A stretch of DNA of 64,000 nt from Shinella sp. UYSO24. GTDB lineage: Bacteria > Pseudomonadota > Alphaproteobacteria > Rhizobiales > Rhizobiaceae. Shown piece by piece: positions 8,253-18,694 of the stretch (the first letter of the stretch is position 1; each line of letters starts with the position of its first letter). Position numbers and translations under genes: made by a program. The notes under the pieces were generated by a model that saw only the letters and a program-made list of their open reading frames with translations, was not told the DNA's origin and made no database searches. The stretch covers positions 1-64,000 of the forward strand of contig CABHNZ010000005.1 of NCBI GenBank assembly GCA_902167985.1. The letters are read 5' to 3'.

Positions 8253-9812
8253 ATGGCTGACAAGACACCCTTTTACATCACCACCGCGATCTCCTATCCG
8301 AACGGCAAGCCGCATATCGGTCACGCCTACGAACTGATTGCGACCGATGCCATGGCGCGCTTCCAGCGCCTCGACGGCAAGGATGTCTTCTTCCTGACCG
8401 GCACCGACGAGCATGGCCAGAAGATGCAGCAGACGGCGCGCAACGAAGGCATCACGCCGGAAGCGCTTGCCGAGCGCAATTCCAACGAATTCCGCGAGAT
8501 GGGCAAGCTGCTGAACTCGTCCAACGACGATTTCATCCGCACCACCGAGAAGCGCCATCACGAAACCAGCCAGGCGCTGTGGAACCGCATGGCGGATGCC
8601 GGCGACATCTACAAGGATGCCTATGCCGGCTGGTATTCGGTACGCGACGAGGCCTATTATGCCGAGGACGAGACCGAAGTGCGCGCCGATGGCGTCCGCT
8701 ACGGCCCGCAGGGCACGCCGGTCGAATGGGTGGAAGAATCGAGCTACTTCTTCAAGCTGTCGGAATATGGCGACAAGCTTCTGAAGCATTACGAGGAAAA
8801 CCCGGACTTCATCGGTCCGGCCGAGCGCCGCAACGAAGTGATCTCCTTCGTCAAGTCGGGCCTCAAGGACCTGTCGATCTCGCGCACCACGTTTGATTGG
8901 GGCATCAAGGTTCCCAACGATCCGGCACATGTCATGTATGTCTGGGTCGATGCGCTTACCAACTACCTGACGGCAACCGGCTATATCGACGAGCCGCAGG
9001 GCGAGCGGGCGAAATACTGGCCGGCTGACGTCCATATCATCGGCAAGGACATCATCCGCTTCCACGCCGTCTACTGGCCGGCCTTCCTCATGTCCGCCGG
9101 CCTGCCGCTGCCCAAGCGCGTCTACGCCCACGGCTTCGTTCTGGCCAAGGGCGGCGAGAAAATGTCGAAGTCGCTCGGCAACGTCCTCGATCCGTTCGAG
9201 CTGATCGGCCATTTCGGCCTCGATGCGATCCGCTTCTACCTCCTGCGCGAAATCTCCTTCGGCCAGGATGGCAGCTGCAGCGAAGAGGCGATCGGCACGC
9301 GCATCAATGCCGACCTCGCAAACGGTATCGGCAACCTTGCCAGCCGCTCGCTGTCGATGATCGTCAAGAACTGCGATGGCCAGATCCCGACGCCGGGCGC
9401 CTTCAACGAGGCGGATCAGGCGATGCTTGCCTCCGCCGATGCGCTGATTGCCATCTGCCGCGAGGAAATGGGCAAGCAGACCATCCACCGCGCGCTTGCC
9501 GCGATCATCGCCGTCGTCTCCGAGACCGACCGCTATTTCGCCGGTCAGGAGCCCTGGGCGCTGAAGAAAACCGATCCGGAACGCATGGGCACTGTGCTTT
9601 ACGTGACCGCCGAAGTCGTGCGCCAGATCGCCATCCTGCTTCAGCCCTTCATGCCCGGTTCGTCGGAAAAGCTGCTCGATCTCGTGGCCGCCGGCCCTGA
9701 CACCCGCGATTTCGCAAGCCTCGGCGAGGCGGGTCGCTTGACGCCCGGCACACCGCTCGAAGCGCCGAAGCCGGTCTTCCCGCGCTACGTCGCGCCGGAA
9801 GCGACGGCCTGA
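8253..9812 (+). CDS. metG: Methionyl-tRNA synthetase
   Basis: Charges tRNA-Met with methionine; class Ia synthetase, cytosolic. The ATP-binding HIGH motif appears as PHIGHAYE near residue 18 and the KMSKS motif as [10 protein letters not shown] near residue 305. There is no zinc-knuckle CxxC pair in the connective domain and no C-terminal tRNA-binding extension, consistent with the short alphaproteobacterial form of about 515 residues. The frame is intact at 519 residues. The 258 bases before it contain no gene. A GC hairpin without a clear T-run lies after the stop, at about 9833-9858. Confidence 0.96.
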   Translation: MADKTPFYITTAISYPNGKPHIGHAYELIATDAMARFQRLDGKDVFFLTGTDEHGQKMQQTARNEGITPEALAERNSNEFREMGKLLNSSNDDFIRTTEKRHHETSQALWNRMADAGDIYKDAYAGWYSVRDEAYYAEDETEVRADGVRYGPQGTPVEWVEESSYFFKLSEYGDKLLKHYEENPDFIGPAERRNEVISFVKSGLKDLSISRTTFDWGIKVPNDPAHVMYVWVDALTNYLTATGYIDEPQGERAKYWPADVHIIGKDIIRFHAVYWPAFLMSAGLPLPKRVYAHGFVLAKGGEKMSKSLGNVLDPFELIGHFGLDAIRFYLLREISFGQDGSCSEEAIGTRINADLANGIGNLASRSLSMIVKNCDGQIPTPGAFNEADQAMLASADALIAICREEMGKQTIHRALAAIIAVVSETDRYFAGQEPWALKKTDPERMGTVLYVTAEVVRQIAILLQPFMPGSSEKLLDLVAAGPDTRDFASLGEAGRLTPGTPLEAPKPVFPRYVAPEATA

Positions 9813-9885
9813 TTTTTTAGTGCATGCCTGAGCGGCCCGCCTTCATCGTCGGGCCGTCTCCATTCTGTTTAAAGGTTTTGACGAC

Positions 9886-10674
9886 GTGTCCATGCTGATC
9901 GATAGCCATTGCCATCTCGATTTTGCCGAGTTCGATGCCGAGCGCGACGAACTGATTGCCCGCGCCCATGAAGCCGGCGTCAGGCAGATGGTGACGATTT
10001 CGACCCGCGTGAAGAAACTCGACACGCTGATTGCCATTGCGGAAAAATATCCCTCCGTCTTCTGCTCCGTCGGCACGCACCCGAACAATGCCGGGGAAGA
10101 ACTGGACGTGACGGCGCAGGACCTCATCCGCCTTGCCAACAGCCACGAGAAGATCGTCGCGATCGGCGAAGCCGGCCTCGACTATTTCTACGACACCCAG
10201 ACGCCCGCCGACCAGAAGACCGGCCTCAAGCGCCATATTGAAGCCGCGCGCGAGACAAAACTGCCGCTCGTCATCCATTCGCGCAGCGCCGATGAGGACA
10301 TGATCGAGATCCTGACGGAGGAAAGCGGGAAGGGGGCCTTCCCTTTCATCCTGCACTGCTTCTCGGCCGGACCGGATCTTGCGCGTGCCGGTGTGGAACT
10401 CGGCGGCTACGTCTCCTTCTCCGGCATCCTGACATTTCCGAAATCGGAAGATATCCGGGCGATTGCCAAGACGATCCCGCTCGATCGCCTGCTGGTCGAA
10501 ACCGATGCTCCTTACCTTGCGCCAAAACGCTGGCGCGGCAAGCGCAACGAGCCGTCCTACGTCGTCAACACCGCCGAGGTTCTCGCGGATGTGCATGGTC
10601 TTTCCTATGACGAGATGGCGACGATCACCACGGACAACGCATTCCGCTGCTTCTCGAAAATGCCGAGGCTCTGA
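9886..10674 (+). CDS. TatD-family metal-dependent nuclease
   Basis: A TIM-barrel hydrolase of the TatD/YcfH family, thought to be a 3'-5' DNase acting on damaged or single-stranded DNA. The first metal ligands are in IDSHCHLDF (HxH). The conserved IGEAGLDYFYD, IHSRSADED, LHCFSAGPD and LVETDAPYLAP motifs follow in order. The frame is intact at 262 residues. A GTG at 9886 and an ATG at 9892 are both possible starts. The next gene starts two bases after its stop, so both are probably co-transcribed with metG. Confidence 0.92.
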   Translation: MSMLIDSHCHLDFAEFDAERDELIARAHEAGVRQMVTISTRVKKLDTLIAIAEKYPSVFCSVGTHPNNAGEELDVTAQDLIRLANSHEKIVAIGEAGLDYFYDTQTPADQKTGLKRHIEAARETKLPLVIHSRSADEDMIEILTEESGKGAFPFILHCFSAGPDLARAGVELGGYVSFSGILTFPKSEDIRAIAKTIPLDRLLVETDAPYLAPKRWRGKRNEPSYVVNTAEVLADVHGLSYDEMATITTDNAFRCFSKMPRL

Positions 10675-10676
10675 TC

Positions 10677-11510
10677 GTGGCGGAAGGATACCGTCGCCGC
10701 TTCACCATTCTAGGCTGCGCGTCCTCGCCGGGCGTTCCGCGGCTGAATGGTGACTGGGGCGCCTGTGATCCGACCAACCCGAAGAACCGCCGCACCCGCA
10801 CGGCGCTTCTCGTCGAACAGATCGCGCCGGATGGCGGCCGCACCGTCGTTGCAATCGATACCGGTCCTGACTTCCGCGAACAGATGATTGCCGCCAACGT
10901 CCAGCATCTGGATGCGGTTCTCTACACCCACGCCCATGCCGACCATCTGCACGGCATCGACGATATCAGGGGCTATTTCCACACCCAGAGAAAGCGCATT
11001 CCGATCTATGCCGATCCGGTGACGATGGAACGCATCCGCCAGGGTTTCGGCTACTGCCTCGAAACGCCACCCGGCGGCAACTATCCGCCGATCGCCGAGC
11101 CGCATCTGATCGAAGATCTAGATGAAGGCGTCGTGATCGAAGGCGCCGGCGGGCCGATGCGCTTCACCGCCCATATGCAGGCGCATGGCGATGTCCATTC
11201 GCTCGGCTTCCGTATTGGCGACGTAGCCTATTGCACCGATGTCAGCGATTTTCCTGCCGGCAGCGTCGCGCGGCTCGCGGGGCTTGAACTCCTCATCATC
11301 GACGCCCTGCAGTATACGCGGCACCCGAGCCATCTGTCGCTGGAACAGGCGCTGGACTGGATCGAGCGCCTCGGCGCAAGGCGGGCCGTTCTGACCCATA
11401 TGCATATTCCGCTCGACTATGCGACCGTGATCGCCGAGACACCGGCGCATGTGGAACCGGCCTATGACGGGCTCTGCATCGAGATCGAGGTTTCTGCCGA
11501 CAATCTGTGA
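10677..11510 (+). CDS. MBL-fold metal-dependent hydrolase (PhnP-like)
   Basis: A metallo-beta-lactamase-fold hydrolase of 277 residues. The signature reads THAHADHLHGIDD (about residues 82-94), with further metal ligands in MQAHGDVHSLGF and a C-terminal THMHIPLDY. The N-terminal LGCASSPGVPR, with a nearby cysteine in GACDP, is typical of the PhnP-like phosphodiesterase branch found next to tatD in many alphaproteobacteria. It starts with GTG two bases after the tatD stop, so the two are an operon. The physiological substrate is unknown; a cyclic phosphodiester is suggested by the family only. Confidence 0.88.
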   Translation: MAEGYRRRFTILGCASSPGVPRLNGDWGACDPTNPKNRRTRTALLVEQIAPDGGRTVVAIDTGPDFREQMIAANVQHLDAVLYTHAHADHLHGIDDIRGYFHTQRKRIPIYADPVTMERIRQGFGYCLETPPGGNYPPIAEPHLIEDLDEGVVIEGAGGPMRFTAHMQAHGDVHSLGFRIGDVAYCTDVSDFPAGSVARLAGLELLIIDALQYTRHPSHLSLEQALDWIERLGARRAVLTHMHIPLDYATVIAETPAHVEPAYDGLCIEIEVSADNL

Positions 11511-11753
11511 CGGCGGCCGGACCAGATCGATATGGCGAGAGAGTTCAAATCTACCGGGAAGCCGCTTCTGTTGTGCAGCTACAGTCCTCGAGGCGCTGTT
11601 TCAGTGCGACGACCTACACGAGATATCGAGAACAGTTCCATAAGATTGATTATCTGATATTTGTGCGTGACTGGGTACATTCTATTTCCAACCGCAACAC
11701 CCTTTCCCCATGGGCGCCTCGCATCTTCTACCAGTGACGCTTCAATGTGCGGC

Positions 11754-12233
11754 CTAGCTGGCAGCAAAAGCCTTGAGCGCTTCGCCGCTCATACGGTAGC
11801 GCACCCATTCGTTCTGGGCTTCCGCGCCGATCGCCTCATAGACCTTGATGGCCGGTTCGTTCCAGTCGAGCACGCTCCACTCGAAACGGCCGCAGCCTTC
11901 CTCGACGGCGATCTGTGCCAGCCGCTTCAGCAGCGCTTTACCGGCACCTGCGCCGCGGGCATTTGGCGTCACATAGAGATCTTCGAGGTAGAGCCCGTTG
12001 CGCGCCTGCCATGTGGAATAGTTGAAGAAGAAGATCGCCATGCCGATCGGCCGGCCATCCTGTTCGCAGATGATGGCGCGCGTCACCGATCCGTCACCGA
12101 AGATCGAGGTCTCGATCGTCTCGACGGTCGCAAGAACCTCATGCTCGGCCTTTTCGTAGATCGCGAGCTCGAGGATGAAACCGAGAAGCGTGGCCGCATC
12201 TGCGCGGGTGGCGGGACGGATAGTGATGCTCAT
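11754..12233 (-). CDS. GNAT-family N-acetyltransferase
   Basis: A 159-residue acetyltransferase of the GNAT fold. The acetyl-CoA binding loop reads NARGAGAGKALLKRL (about residues 92-106), preceded by the strand YLEDLYVTP. The C-terminal part LDWNEPAIKVYEAIGAEAQN matches the usual GNAT end with N and Y positions that face the cofactor. It resembles diamine N-acetyltransferase-like members, but the substrate cannot be told from sequence. The 240 bases on its downstream side (11511-11753) hold nothing recognisable. Confidence 0.88.
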   Translation of the reverse strand: MSITIRPATRADAATLLGFILELAIYEKAEHEVLATVETIETSIFGDGSVTRAIICEQDGRPIGMAIFFFNYSTWQARNGLYLEDLYVTPNARGAGAGKALLKRLAQIAVEEGCGRFEWSVLDWNEPAIKVYEAIGAEAQNEWVRYRMSGEALKAFAAS

Positions 12234-12345
12234 GGAGATAAGGCTCGGATATGGAAAGGGTCAATCACAGTCCGAATGGCTGACGGCCGCGACGAGGTCA
12301 AGAGCCCGGACGGTGGGCGTACCGGGAACGGGAAGGGCGAGCGCC

Positions 12346-12930
12346 CTACTCTGCCGCCGCCTTGATGCCTTCCGGCTCGATCTCGTAGGTATAGCCATCC
12401 AGCATGCCATAGGCCTGTTCGATCGTGATGATCTCGGCCTCCGACTTGCTGATCGCCTCATTGATCGTCTCGCAGCGCGCCTTCAGCATGCGGCTCAGCA
12501 CGTCCGTCTCCGGCTTGCGGCCAAGACGGTCGATATGATTGCGGATCCGCGCCCTGTGACGCTCCATTTCCAGAATATGGATGCGGGCGTTGACGATACG
12601 GTCGGTCAGCTTGCGACGCATCGAGGATACCGGATCGAAGGAGCCGGGCTCGCGCTCGTCGAGGATCATCTCGTTGACCAGTGTTTCAAGAATGACGAGC
12701 CCCTGCAGATCCTTGGGGTCGGCGAGATCCGGATCATAGCCCGTATCGTCAAAGACCTTGCGGCGCACCGGGTCGCTGAGCAGTTCGTAGGACGTCGTCA
12801 GCCGCGCGAACGCATCGACATCGCCGCCAGCATCGGGATGTGCCGCCTTGGCGTGCTTGCGATAGGCCGCCTTGATCGCGGCGCTGTCGGCCTCGCGGGA
12901 AACGCCAAGAATGTCGTATGGGTCGATCAC
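12346..12930 (-). CDS. J-domain molecular chaperone (DnaJ-class, short)
   Basis: A J-domain occupies the first 65 or so residues: DPYDILGVSREAD, then AYRKHAKAAHPDAGGD with the essential HPD tripeptide, which stimulates Hsp70 ATPase. The following 125 residues are charged and helical with no zinc-finger or substrate-binding DnaJ domains, so it is a specialised co-chaperone. A GTG at 12930 is preferred as start because the J-domain begins at once, as in relatives; a longer frame reaches a GTG at 13005. The client protein is unknown. Confidence 0.82.
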   Translation of the reverse strand: MIDPYDILGVSREADSAAIKAAYRKHAKAAHPDAGGDVDAFARLTTSYELLSDPVRRKVFDDTGYDPDLADPKDLQGLVILETLVNEMILDEREPGSFDPVSSMRRKLTDRIVNARIHILEMERHRARIRNHIDRLGRKPETDVLSRMLKARCETINEAISKSEAEIITIEQAYGMLDGYTYEIEPEGIKAAAE

Positions 12931-13165
12931 AGAGTCACCTGTTTTCGGCTGTTGGTATTCGTCGGATGAGAGCCGAAGCCCCTCGGCATCAAACATCTCG
13001 GGCACTGGTCAGGCGGCATCGAAGCGCCAAACATCTTCTACCCAAGCTTATGGCCAATTAGGGGCAAGGGGAAGGCATCCGCCGCCCCTGCCCGATTTTC
13101 CCACAGCCTGTTGCGTTTTGGCCCTGTACTGCCGCCGCGGTTTAATATTCTGATTTCAAAAGAAA

Positions 13166-14354
13166 TTATTGCTCTGGACCGCGCCGTTTCGATTTGCCCG
13201 CAGACCAAAAACGGACCCGCCGGCCATCCGCCACCGGCGCCATCAGGAAGCTGACGGCAACGAAGGGCAAGAGAACCACGAAAGCGGCCGACAGGCTGAT
13301 ATGCTGGGCGATGAAGCGAGGAGCGGCGGCACGCCGATCGTGGAGATCATCAGCGTCAGGGCGAGAGCGGAAAGGTTTTCCGACGCCTGTCCCTTGCCGA
13401 GCGCGATCGTCGTCGAGACGGCGATCGGGAAGGCCAGAGCAATGCCGCAGCCGAGCGTGAAGAGCGCAAGCGCGGCAAGCCCCATGCCGATTGTCGCAAA
13501 GCCTGGAGAGGCGACCAGAAGTGCGATACCGGCCGCCACCAGCAGCGCCGAAAACCGCACCAGAATGACCGGGCCGAACATGTCACGCAGCTTGTCGCCG
13601 GCCATGCGGGTTGCGCCCATGCCGATGGTGAACGTCGCGTAGAGCATCCCCGTTGTCGCCGGGTCGGCCTTCACCACTTCGCGCAGGAAGAACGTGCCCC
13701 AGTCGTAGATGGCGCCTTCCACGATACAAAGCCCGAACACCATCACGCAGATCATCAGGATCGTCCGGTCCGGCAGAACATAGGCGGGCCGGCGTTCGGC
13801 AGGCTTTGCCGCCCGCGCCTCCTTCGGCATGACCCGGAAGGCCGCTGCACAGGCAACGAGAACGAGAATGGCCGCCATGCTCTGCTGGATGACCGGCGTC
13901 ACCCCCCTGCCCGCCAGAAACCCGAGGCGAGCGACCCGAAGAGCAGGCCGATGGACCAGAAGCCGTGGCTGCGCGCAAGCACCTTGGTACCGCTGCGCTG
14001 CTCTATGCCGGCGGAAATCATGTTGGCCGAAACGTCGAATATCGTCCGGAAGAAGCCATAGAGGAAAAAGCAGAAGGCAAAGCCCGCCAGCGGCAGGATG
14101 GTAATCAGCGGCGAAAGCAGCGCGCAGATCGGCAGCATGACGACGGCCGTGACGCGCGGGGTCAGCCGATCGGTGATGCGGCCCGAGAGCGGCAGCGCCA
14201 GAAATGTGCCGATCGGTGCGCTCAGAAGCGCAAGCCCGAGCATGCTCTTGTCGATTGCCATCGCCTCCTGAATGGCCGGTAGCCGGGTAAACAGCGAAAT
14301 GAACAGGATGGCATTGCTGAAATAGAGAAGGGCGGGAGCAAGGAGAATGGTCAT
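13166..14354 (-). CDS. MFS transporter (two frameshifts)
   Basis: A 12-helix major facilitator superfamily protein of about 396 residues once two missing bases are restored (near 13915 and 13300). The N-terminal half starts MTILLAPALLYFSNAILFIS and has the loop GRITDRLTPRV between helices 2 and 3. The second half continues in another frame from LAGRGVTPVIQQ. The C-terminus (FIAQHISLSAAFVVLLPFVA) is in a third. It resembles sugar or drug exporters of rhizobia; the substrate is unknown. The gene is on the opposite strand to the DUF4864 gene that follows. Confidence 0.75.
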
Positions 14355-14649
14355 CGAAAGGCATTCCACGCGTGTTGTCGGTCCACGCCTGTTGTCGACA
14401 CGGCAAGGGTTTTCGCCCTTCCTGCCAGCCGTCGCTGTCATGTACAAGCGGCGATTGTGCATAACGGCTCCGCGGTGGCGCGCATCCCGCCTTCGGCTCG
14501 GACGTCACTGATCGGTGATAGGTGTGCGCCAGGCGGGAAATGCCAAGCGCACGCCCAAATGTGATCGTGCTGCCTGATTTATTTGCGCTGCTCATCTTTT
14601 CCGCGGTTGCAAATGCGCTACCATCCTTGCGTCACCAAGGAGATTTTCG

Positions 14650-15083
14650 ATGCGCTTTCGATCTCTGCCTGCCGTGCTTTCCCTCCTCCTGTCGCTCGTC
14701 TTCCTCCCTGCCTCCTTGCGCGCAGAGGATCCAGTCACGAGCGCCCAGGCGGTGATTTCCGCCCAGATCCAGGCCCTCATGCATGATGATGCGGCCGGCG
14801 CCTATTCCTTCGCGTCACCATCGATCAGGAGCCTGTTCTCAGATGAGGAACAGTTTCTCGACATGGTGCGCAAGAATTACGGCCCGGTCTACCACGCCGG
14901 CACCTACGCCTTCGGACGCTCACGCCTCGTCGGCGGTGGAGAAATGGTCTTGCAGGAGGTGATGATAGCGCCCGCGAGGGCAAGGACTGGACCGCCATCT
15001 ACCAGATGCGCCTGATGGATGATGGCAGCTACAAGGTCGATGGCGTGCGGATGATCCCGAATACCGGCAGCATGGGGATATAG
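14650..15083 (+). CDS. DUF4864 domain secreted protein (frameshifted)
   Basis: A small exported protein of about 144 residues. A signal peptide (MRFRSLPAVLSLLLSLVFLP, cleavage after LRA) precedes a domain with AVISAQIQALMHDDAAGAYS and SIRSLFSDEEQFLDMV, which fits DUF4864. Near 14966 one base is missing; the next frame continues with EGKDWTAIYQMRLMDDGSYK and ends at a stop at 15081-15083. The family has a cystatin-like fold reminiscent of SnoaL proteins, but no function is known. The gene stands alone between oppositely oriented genes. Confidence 0.75.
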
Positions 15084-15192
15084 GCGCCGACTGTCGGGCA
15101 AATGACGGAGATCCGCGACCGGATCTCCGCAAGATCGCAGGTTGGGACAGGGATCATGTGTTGCCCCTGCCCCGACGCGCTTTGCGGTGAGA

Positions 15193-16325
15193 TTACACCG
15201 GGTCGATATCGCCCTTGGCCCATGCCGCCTGTGTTTCGGCATAGAAATCGGCGAAACGGCCTTCCTCGATCGACTTGCGGATGCCCTTCATCAGGTCCTG
15301 ATAGTAGTTCAGGTTGTTCCACGAGAGCAGCATGCCGCCCAGCGCCTCGTCGGCGCGCACGAGGTGATGCAGGTAGGCACGCGAATAATCGCGCGCTGCC
15401 GGGCAATCGCTTTCCTCGTCAAGCGGGCGCATGTCTTCCGCATGGCGGGCATTGCGGATGTTGACCTTGCCGCGACGGGTGAATGCCAGGCCGTGGCGGC
15501 CCGAGCGGGTCGGCATCACGCAATCGAACATGTCGATGCCGCGGGCGACCGATTTCAGCAGGTCGTCCGGCGTGCCGACGCCCATCAGGTAGCGCGGCTT
15601 TTCTGTCGGAAGCACGGGAAGCGTCTCTTCCAGCATCTTCAGCATCACGTCCTGCGGTTCGCCGACGGCAAGGCCGCCGACCGCATAGCCCTTCAGGTCC
15701 AACTGCTTCAAGCCTTCCGCGGAGCGAATGCGCAGCGCCGGAACATCACCGCCCTGTACGATGCCGAACATCGCCTTGCCCGGCTGTTCGCCAAAGGCCA
15801 CGCGGCAGCGTTCCGCCCAGCGCAGCGACAGTTCCATAGCCCGCTCGATTTCTTTCGGTTCGGCGGGAAGTGCCACGCATTCGTCGAGCTGCATCTGGAT
15901 ATCAGAGCCGAGCAGGCCCTGGATCTCGATCGAGCGCTCCGGCGACATGTGATGCGACGAGCCGTCCACATGGCTCTTGAAGGTCACGCCCTTCTCGTCG
16001 AGCTTCCTGAGGCCGGAAAGCGACATGACTTGGAAGCCGCCAGAATCGGTGAGGATCGGATGTTCCCAGCGGATCAGCTTGTGCAGGCCGCCGAGCCTTG
16101 CGACGCGTTCTGCGCCCGGCCGCAGCATCAGGTGATAGGTATTGCCGAGAATGATATCGGCGCCGGTATCGCGCACCTGATCGAGATACATGGCCTTCAC
16201 CGTGCCGACCGTGCCGACAGGCATGAAGGCCGGCGTGCGGATCGTGCCGCGCGGCATGGAAATCTCGCCGAGGCGGGCGCGCCATCGGTCTTCTTCAAAT
16301 TGAAATGGAAGGTTTCGGTCGTCAT
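15193..16325 (-). CDS. tgt: Queuine tRNA-guanine transglycosylase (frameshifted)
   Basis: Replaces guanine 34 of tRNAs with GUN anticodons by the queuosine precursor preQ1. The start at 16325 ([15 protein letters not shown]) overlaps the queA stop as ATGA. One missing base near 16275 shifts the frame, after which [20 protein letters not shown] continues. The catalytic aspartates are seen in [12 protein letters not shown] and in [15 protein letters not shown]. The usual zinc-site CxCxxC near the C-terminus is degenerate: the segment reads [20 protein letters not shown], with only one of the expected cysteines. Restored length is 377 residues, normal for the family. Confidence 0.9.
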
Positions 16326-17385
16326 CGGTCTTTCCGGAAAAGCAGGCTGGAATCGCCGTAGGAATAAAACGGTAGCCGGTTTCGATCGCATGGGCATAGG
16401 CGCCCTGCATCGTCTCCAGGCCACAGAAGGCGGAGACGAGCATGAACAGCGTCGATTTCGGCAGGTGGAAGTTTGTCATCAGCATGTCGACTGCCTTGAA
16501 CCGGTAGCCGGGCGTGATGAAGATGCCGGTCGGCCCGCTCCACGGCAGGATCTTGCCATCATCGGCCGCCGCACTTTCGATCAGGCGCAGCGAGGTCGTG
16601 CCGACGCAGATGATGCGCCCGCCCCTCGCCTTCACGGCATTCAGCCGTTCAGCCGTCTCGGCGCTCACATAGCCGATTTCCTGATGCATCTTGTGATCGA
16701 CGGTATCGTCGACCTTCATCGGAAGAAACGTGCCGGCGCCGACATGCAGCGTCACGAAATGCCGTTCGATCCCGGCAGCATCAAGGGCGGCAAAAGATCC
16801 GGCGTGAAATGCAGGCCGGCGGTCGGCGCAGCGACGGCGCCCTCTTCGCGGGCATAAATCGTCTGGTAGTCCTGCCGGTCCTTGGCATCTTCGGCGCGCT
16901 TGGCGGCGATATAGGGCGCAGCGGGATATGGCCGACAGCCATGATCGCTTCGTCGAGTGCCGGGCCGGAGAGATCGAAACGCAGCGAAACCTCGCCGCCC
17001 TCGCCTTTCTCCTCGACCGTCGCGATAACGTCACCCTCGGCGCCGAAAGAGATGCGGTCGCCGATCTTGATCCGCTTGCCGGGCTTGGCAAAGGCCTTCC
17101 AGAGATCCGGCTCGCTGCGCATATGCAGCGTCGCCGAAACCTGCTGGCCGCCGGCACCTTCGCGATGCCGGATGCCTTCGAGCTGGGCGGGAATGACCTT
17201 CGTGTCGTTGAAAACAAGCGCATCGCCCGGCTTCAGGAAGGACGGCAGATCGAAAACCTGCCTGTCGGTCAGCTCGGGCGCTCTCCGGGTGTCACGACGA
17301 GCAGCCTTGCGCTGTCGCGCGGATTGGCGGGCCGCAACGCGATATTCTCCTCGGGGAGATCGAAATCGAACAGGTCTACGCGCAT
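16322..17385 (-). CDS. queA: S-adenosylmethionine:tRNA ribosyltransferase-isomerase (four frameshifts)
   Basis: Converts preQ1 in tRNA to epoxyqueuosine using the ribosyl moiety of SAM. From the ATG at 17385 ([20 protein letters not shown]) the coding reading passes through four frames, changing near 17276, 16915, 16790 and 16400. Each step fits one missing base, and four added bases give 355 residues. Family motifs are visible: [40 protein letters not shown] and the C-terminal [14 protein letters not shown]. It is translationally coupled to tgt, the enzyme of the preceding pathway step. A gene this damaged in a pathway whose partner is kept argues for sequence error. Confidence 0.85.
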
Positions 17386-17433
17386 GATAAGGTCGGCAAT
17401 CGAGTGTCTTGGGTCGGCGTTTTCAGAAAATGC

Positions 17434-17467
17434 GAAACCCGCCCCGCAGGTCGTGCGGAGCGGGCTT
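17434..17467 (-). terminator. Likely terminator after ppiB
   Basis: A GC-rich stem pairs GAAACCCGCCCCGC (17434-17447) with GCGGAGCGGGCTTC (about 17455-17468) with two mismatches. On the minus strand it is followed by TTTCGCATTTTC. It lies between the ppiB stop and the queA start, so the cyclophilin and queA-tgt units are probably separate transcripts. Confidence 0.5.
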
Positions 17468-17484
17468 CACGTAACGTGAATGGA

Positions 17485-17994
17485 TCAGACGTCGGCAGCG
17501 ACGCGGATCGAGGTGATCGAGTCCGGATCCTTGACCGGCTCGCCCTTCTTGATCTGGTCGATGGCGTCCATGCCTTCGATGACCTGGCCCCAGACGGTGT
17601 ACTGCTTGTTCAGCCACGGCGCGTCGGTGAAGCAGACGAAGAACTGCGAGTTGGCCGAGTTCGGGCTCTGCGAACGGGCCATCGAGCAGGTGCCGCGAAC
17701 GTGCGGAACTGCGGAGAATTCAGCCTTCAGGTCCGGCTTGTCCGAACCGCCCATGCCGGCGCGGCCCGGGTTGAAGCTTTCGCCGCCCTGCTTGCCGAAC
17801 TTCACGTCGCCGGTCTGCGCCATGAAATCTGCAATGACGCGGTGGAAGACGACGCCGTCATAGGCCTTCTCGCGAGCGAGTTCCTTGATGCGGGCAACGT
17901 GTTCCGGTGCGACTTCCGGCATCATTGCGATGACGACCTTACCCTTGGTCGTTTCCATGATGAGGGTGTTTTCCGGATCCTTGATTTCGGCCAT
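17485..17994 (-). CDS. ppiB: Cytosolic peptidyl-prolyl cis-trans isomerase (cyclophilin)
   Basis: A cyclophilin-type proline isomerase of 169 residues without a signal peptide, so cytosolic. The start at 17994 (MAEIKDPENTLIMETTKGKV) follows GGAGAA. The active-site segment reads VVFHRVIADFMAQTGD, and further cyclophilin signatures are HVRGTCSMARSQSPNSANSQ and QYTVWGQVIEGM. It is paired with a second, exported cyclophilin upstream, an arrangement I recall from rhizobial chromosomes, where both sit between coaD and queA. Confidence 0.92.
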   Translation of the reverse strand: MAEIKDPENTLIMETTKGKVVIAMMPEVAPEHVARIKELAREKAYDGVVFHRVIADFMAQTGDVKFGKQGGESFNPGRAGMGGSDKPDLKAEFSAVPHVRGTCSMARSQSPNSANSQFFVCFTDAPWLNKQYTVWGQVIEGMDAIDQIKKGEPVKDPDSITSIRVAADV

Positions 17995-18104
17995 GGTATT
18001 CTCCTTGGTTGCTTCTGGTTTTGCGCCCCGACGGATCGGGGCCCTTGAAGCGAAGGCTGCCATTGCGGGCCGCCCTCGCCTGCCGCTTGCGCGGGCTTGA
18101 TCCG

Positions 18105-18668
18105 TTAGTTCTTGGTGATCGTGACCTTGATCATCTTGTCGGGATTGCTGACTTCGCCATTGGCGCCCTGGCCGCGCTTGATCTTGTCAACGAATTCCAT
18201 GCCCGACGTGACCTTGCCGATCACTGTGTACTGGCCGTTCAGGAACGGGCCGTCGGCGAACATGATGAAGAACTGCGAATTGGCGGAATTCGGGCTCTGC
18301 GCGCGCGCCATGCCGACCGTGCCGCGCACGAAAGGTGCCTTGGAGAATTCGCCCGGCAGATCCGGCAGGTCGGAACCGCCCATGCCGGCCTGCGCCGCAT
18401 TATAGGTCGGGCTGCCGATCTTGCCGAACTTCACGTCGCCGGTCTGCGCCATGAAGCCTTCGATCACGCGGTGGAAAGCGACGTTATCATAGGCGCCCTT
18501 GGCAGCGAGTGCCTCGACCTGCGCGACATTCTTCGGTGCGAGCTTCGGGTCGAGCTGGATGACGACAGGGCCATCCTTCAGCTGGATGGTCATCGTGTCG
18601 GCAAAGGCCGGCGCGGTGAAGGCGGCGAGAGCGACGGTGCCTGCAAAGGCGAGACGAAGCATGTTCAT
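18105..18668 (-). CDS. Periplasmic peptidyl-prolyl cis-trans isomerase (cyclophilin)
   Basis: An exported cyclophilin of 187 residues. The signal peptide is residues 1-23 (MNMLRLAFAGTVALAAFTAP, cleavage after AFA). The catalytic segment reads VAFHRVIEGFMAQTGD, followed by FVRGTVGMARAQSPNSANSQ and QYTVIGKVTSGM. It is about 60 percent alike by eye to the cytosolic paralogue just downstream, which suggests tandem duplication followed by addition of a signal peptide. It should assist folding of periplasmic or outer-membrane proteins. Confidence 0.92.
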   Translation of the reverse strand: MNMLRLAFAGTVALAAFTAPAFADTMTIQLKDGPVVIQLDPKLAPKNVAQVEALAAKGAYDNVAFHRVIEGFMAQTGDVKFGKIGSPTYNAAQAGMGGSDLPDLPGEFSKAPFVRGTVGMARAQSPNSANSQFFIMFADGPFLNGQYTVIGKVTSGMEFVDKIKRGQGANGEVSNPDKMIKVTITKN

Positions 18669-18694
18669 GCAAAACTCCGGTTTCGGATCTTAAA

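Noticed and set aside
11511-11753. Search for a tRNA or small RNA between the MBL hydrolase and GNAT genes
   Set aside because: No cloverleaf, hairpin terminator or coding frame could be supported.
15142-16857. A 571-codon open frame on the plus strand
   Set aside because: It is antisense to tgt and queA and has shadow-type composition (Arg, Ala and His rich).
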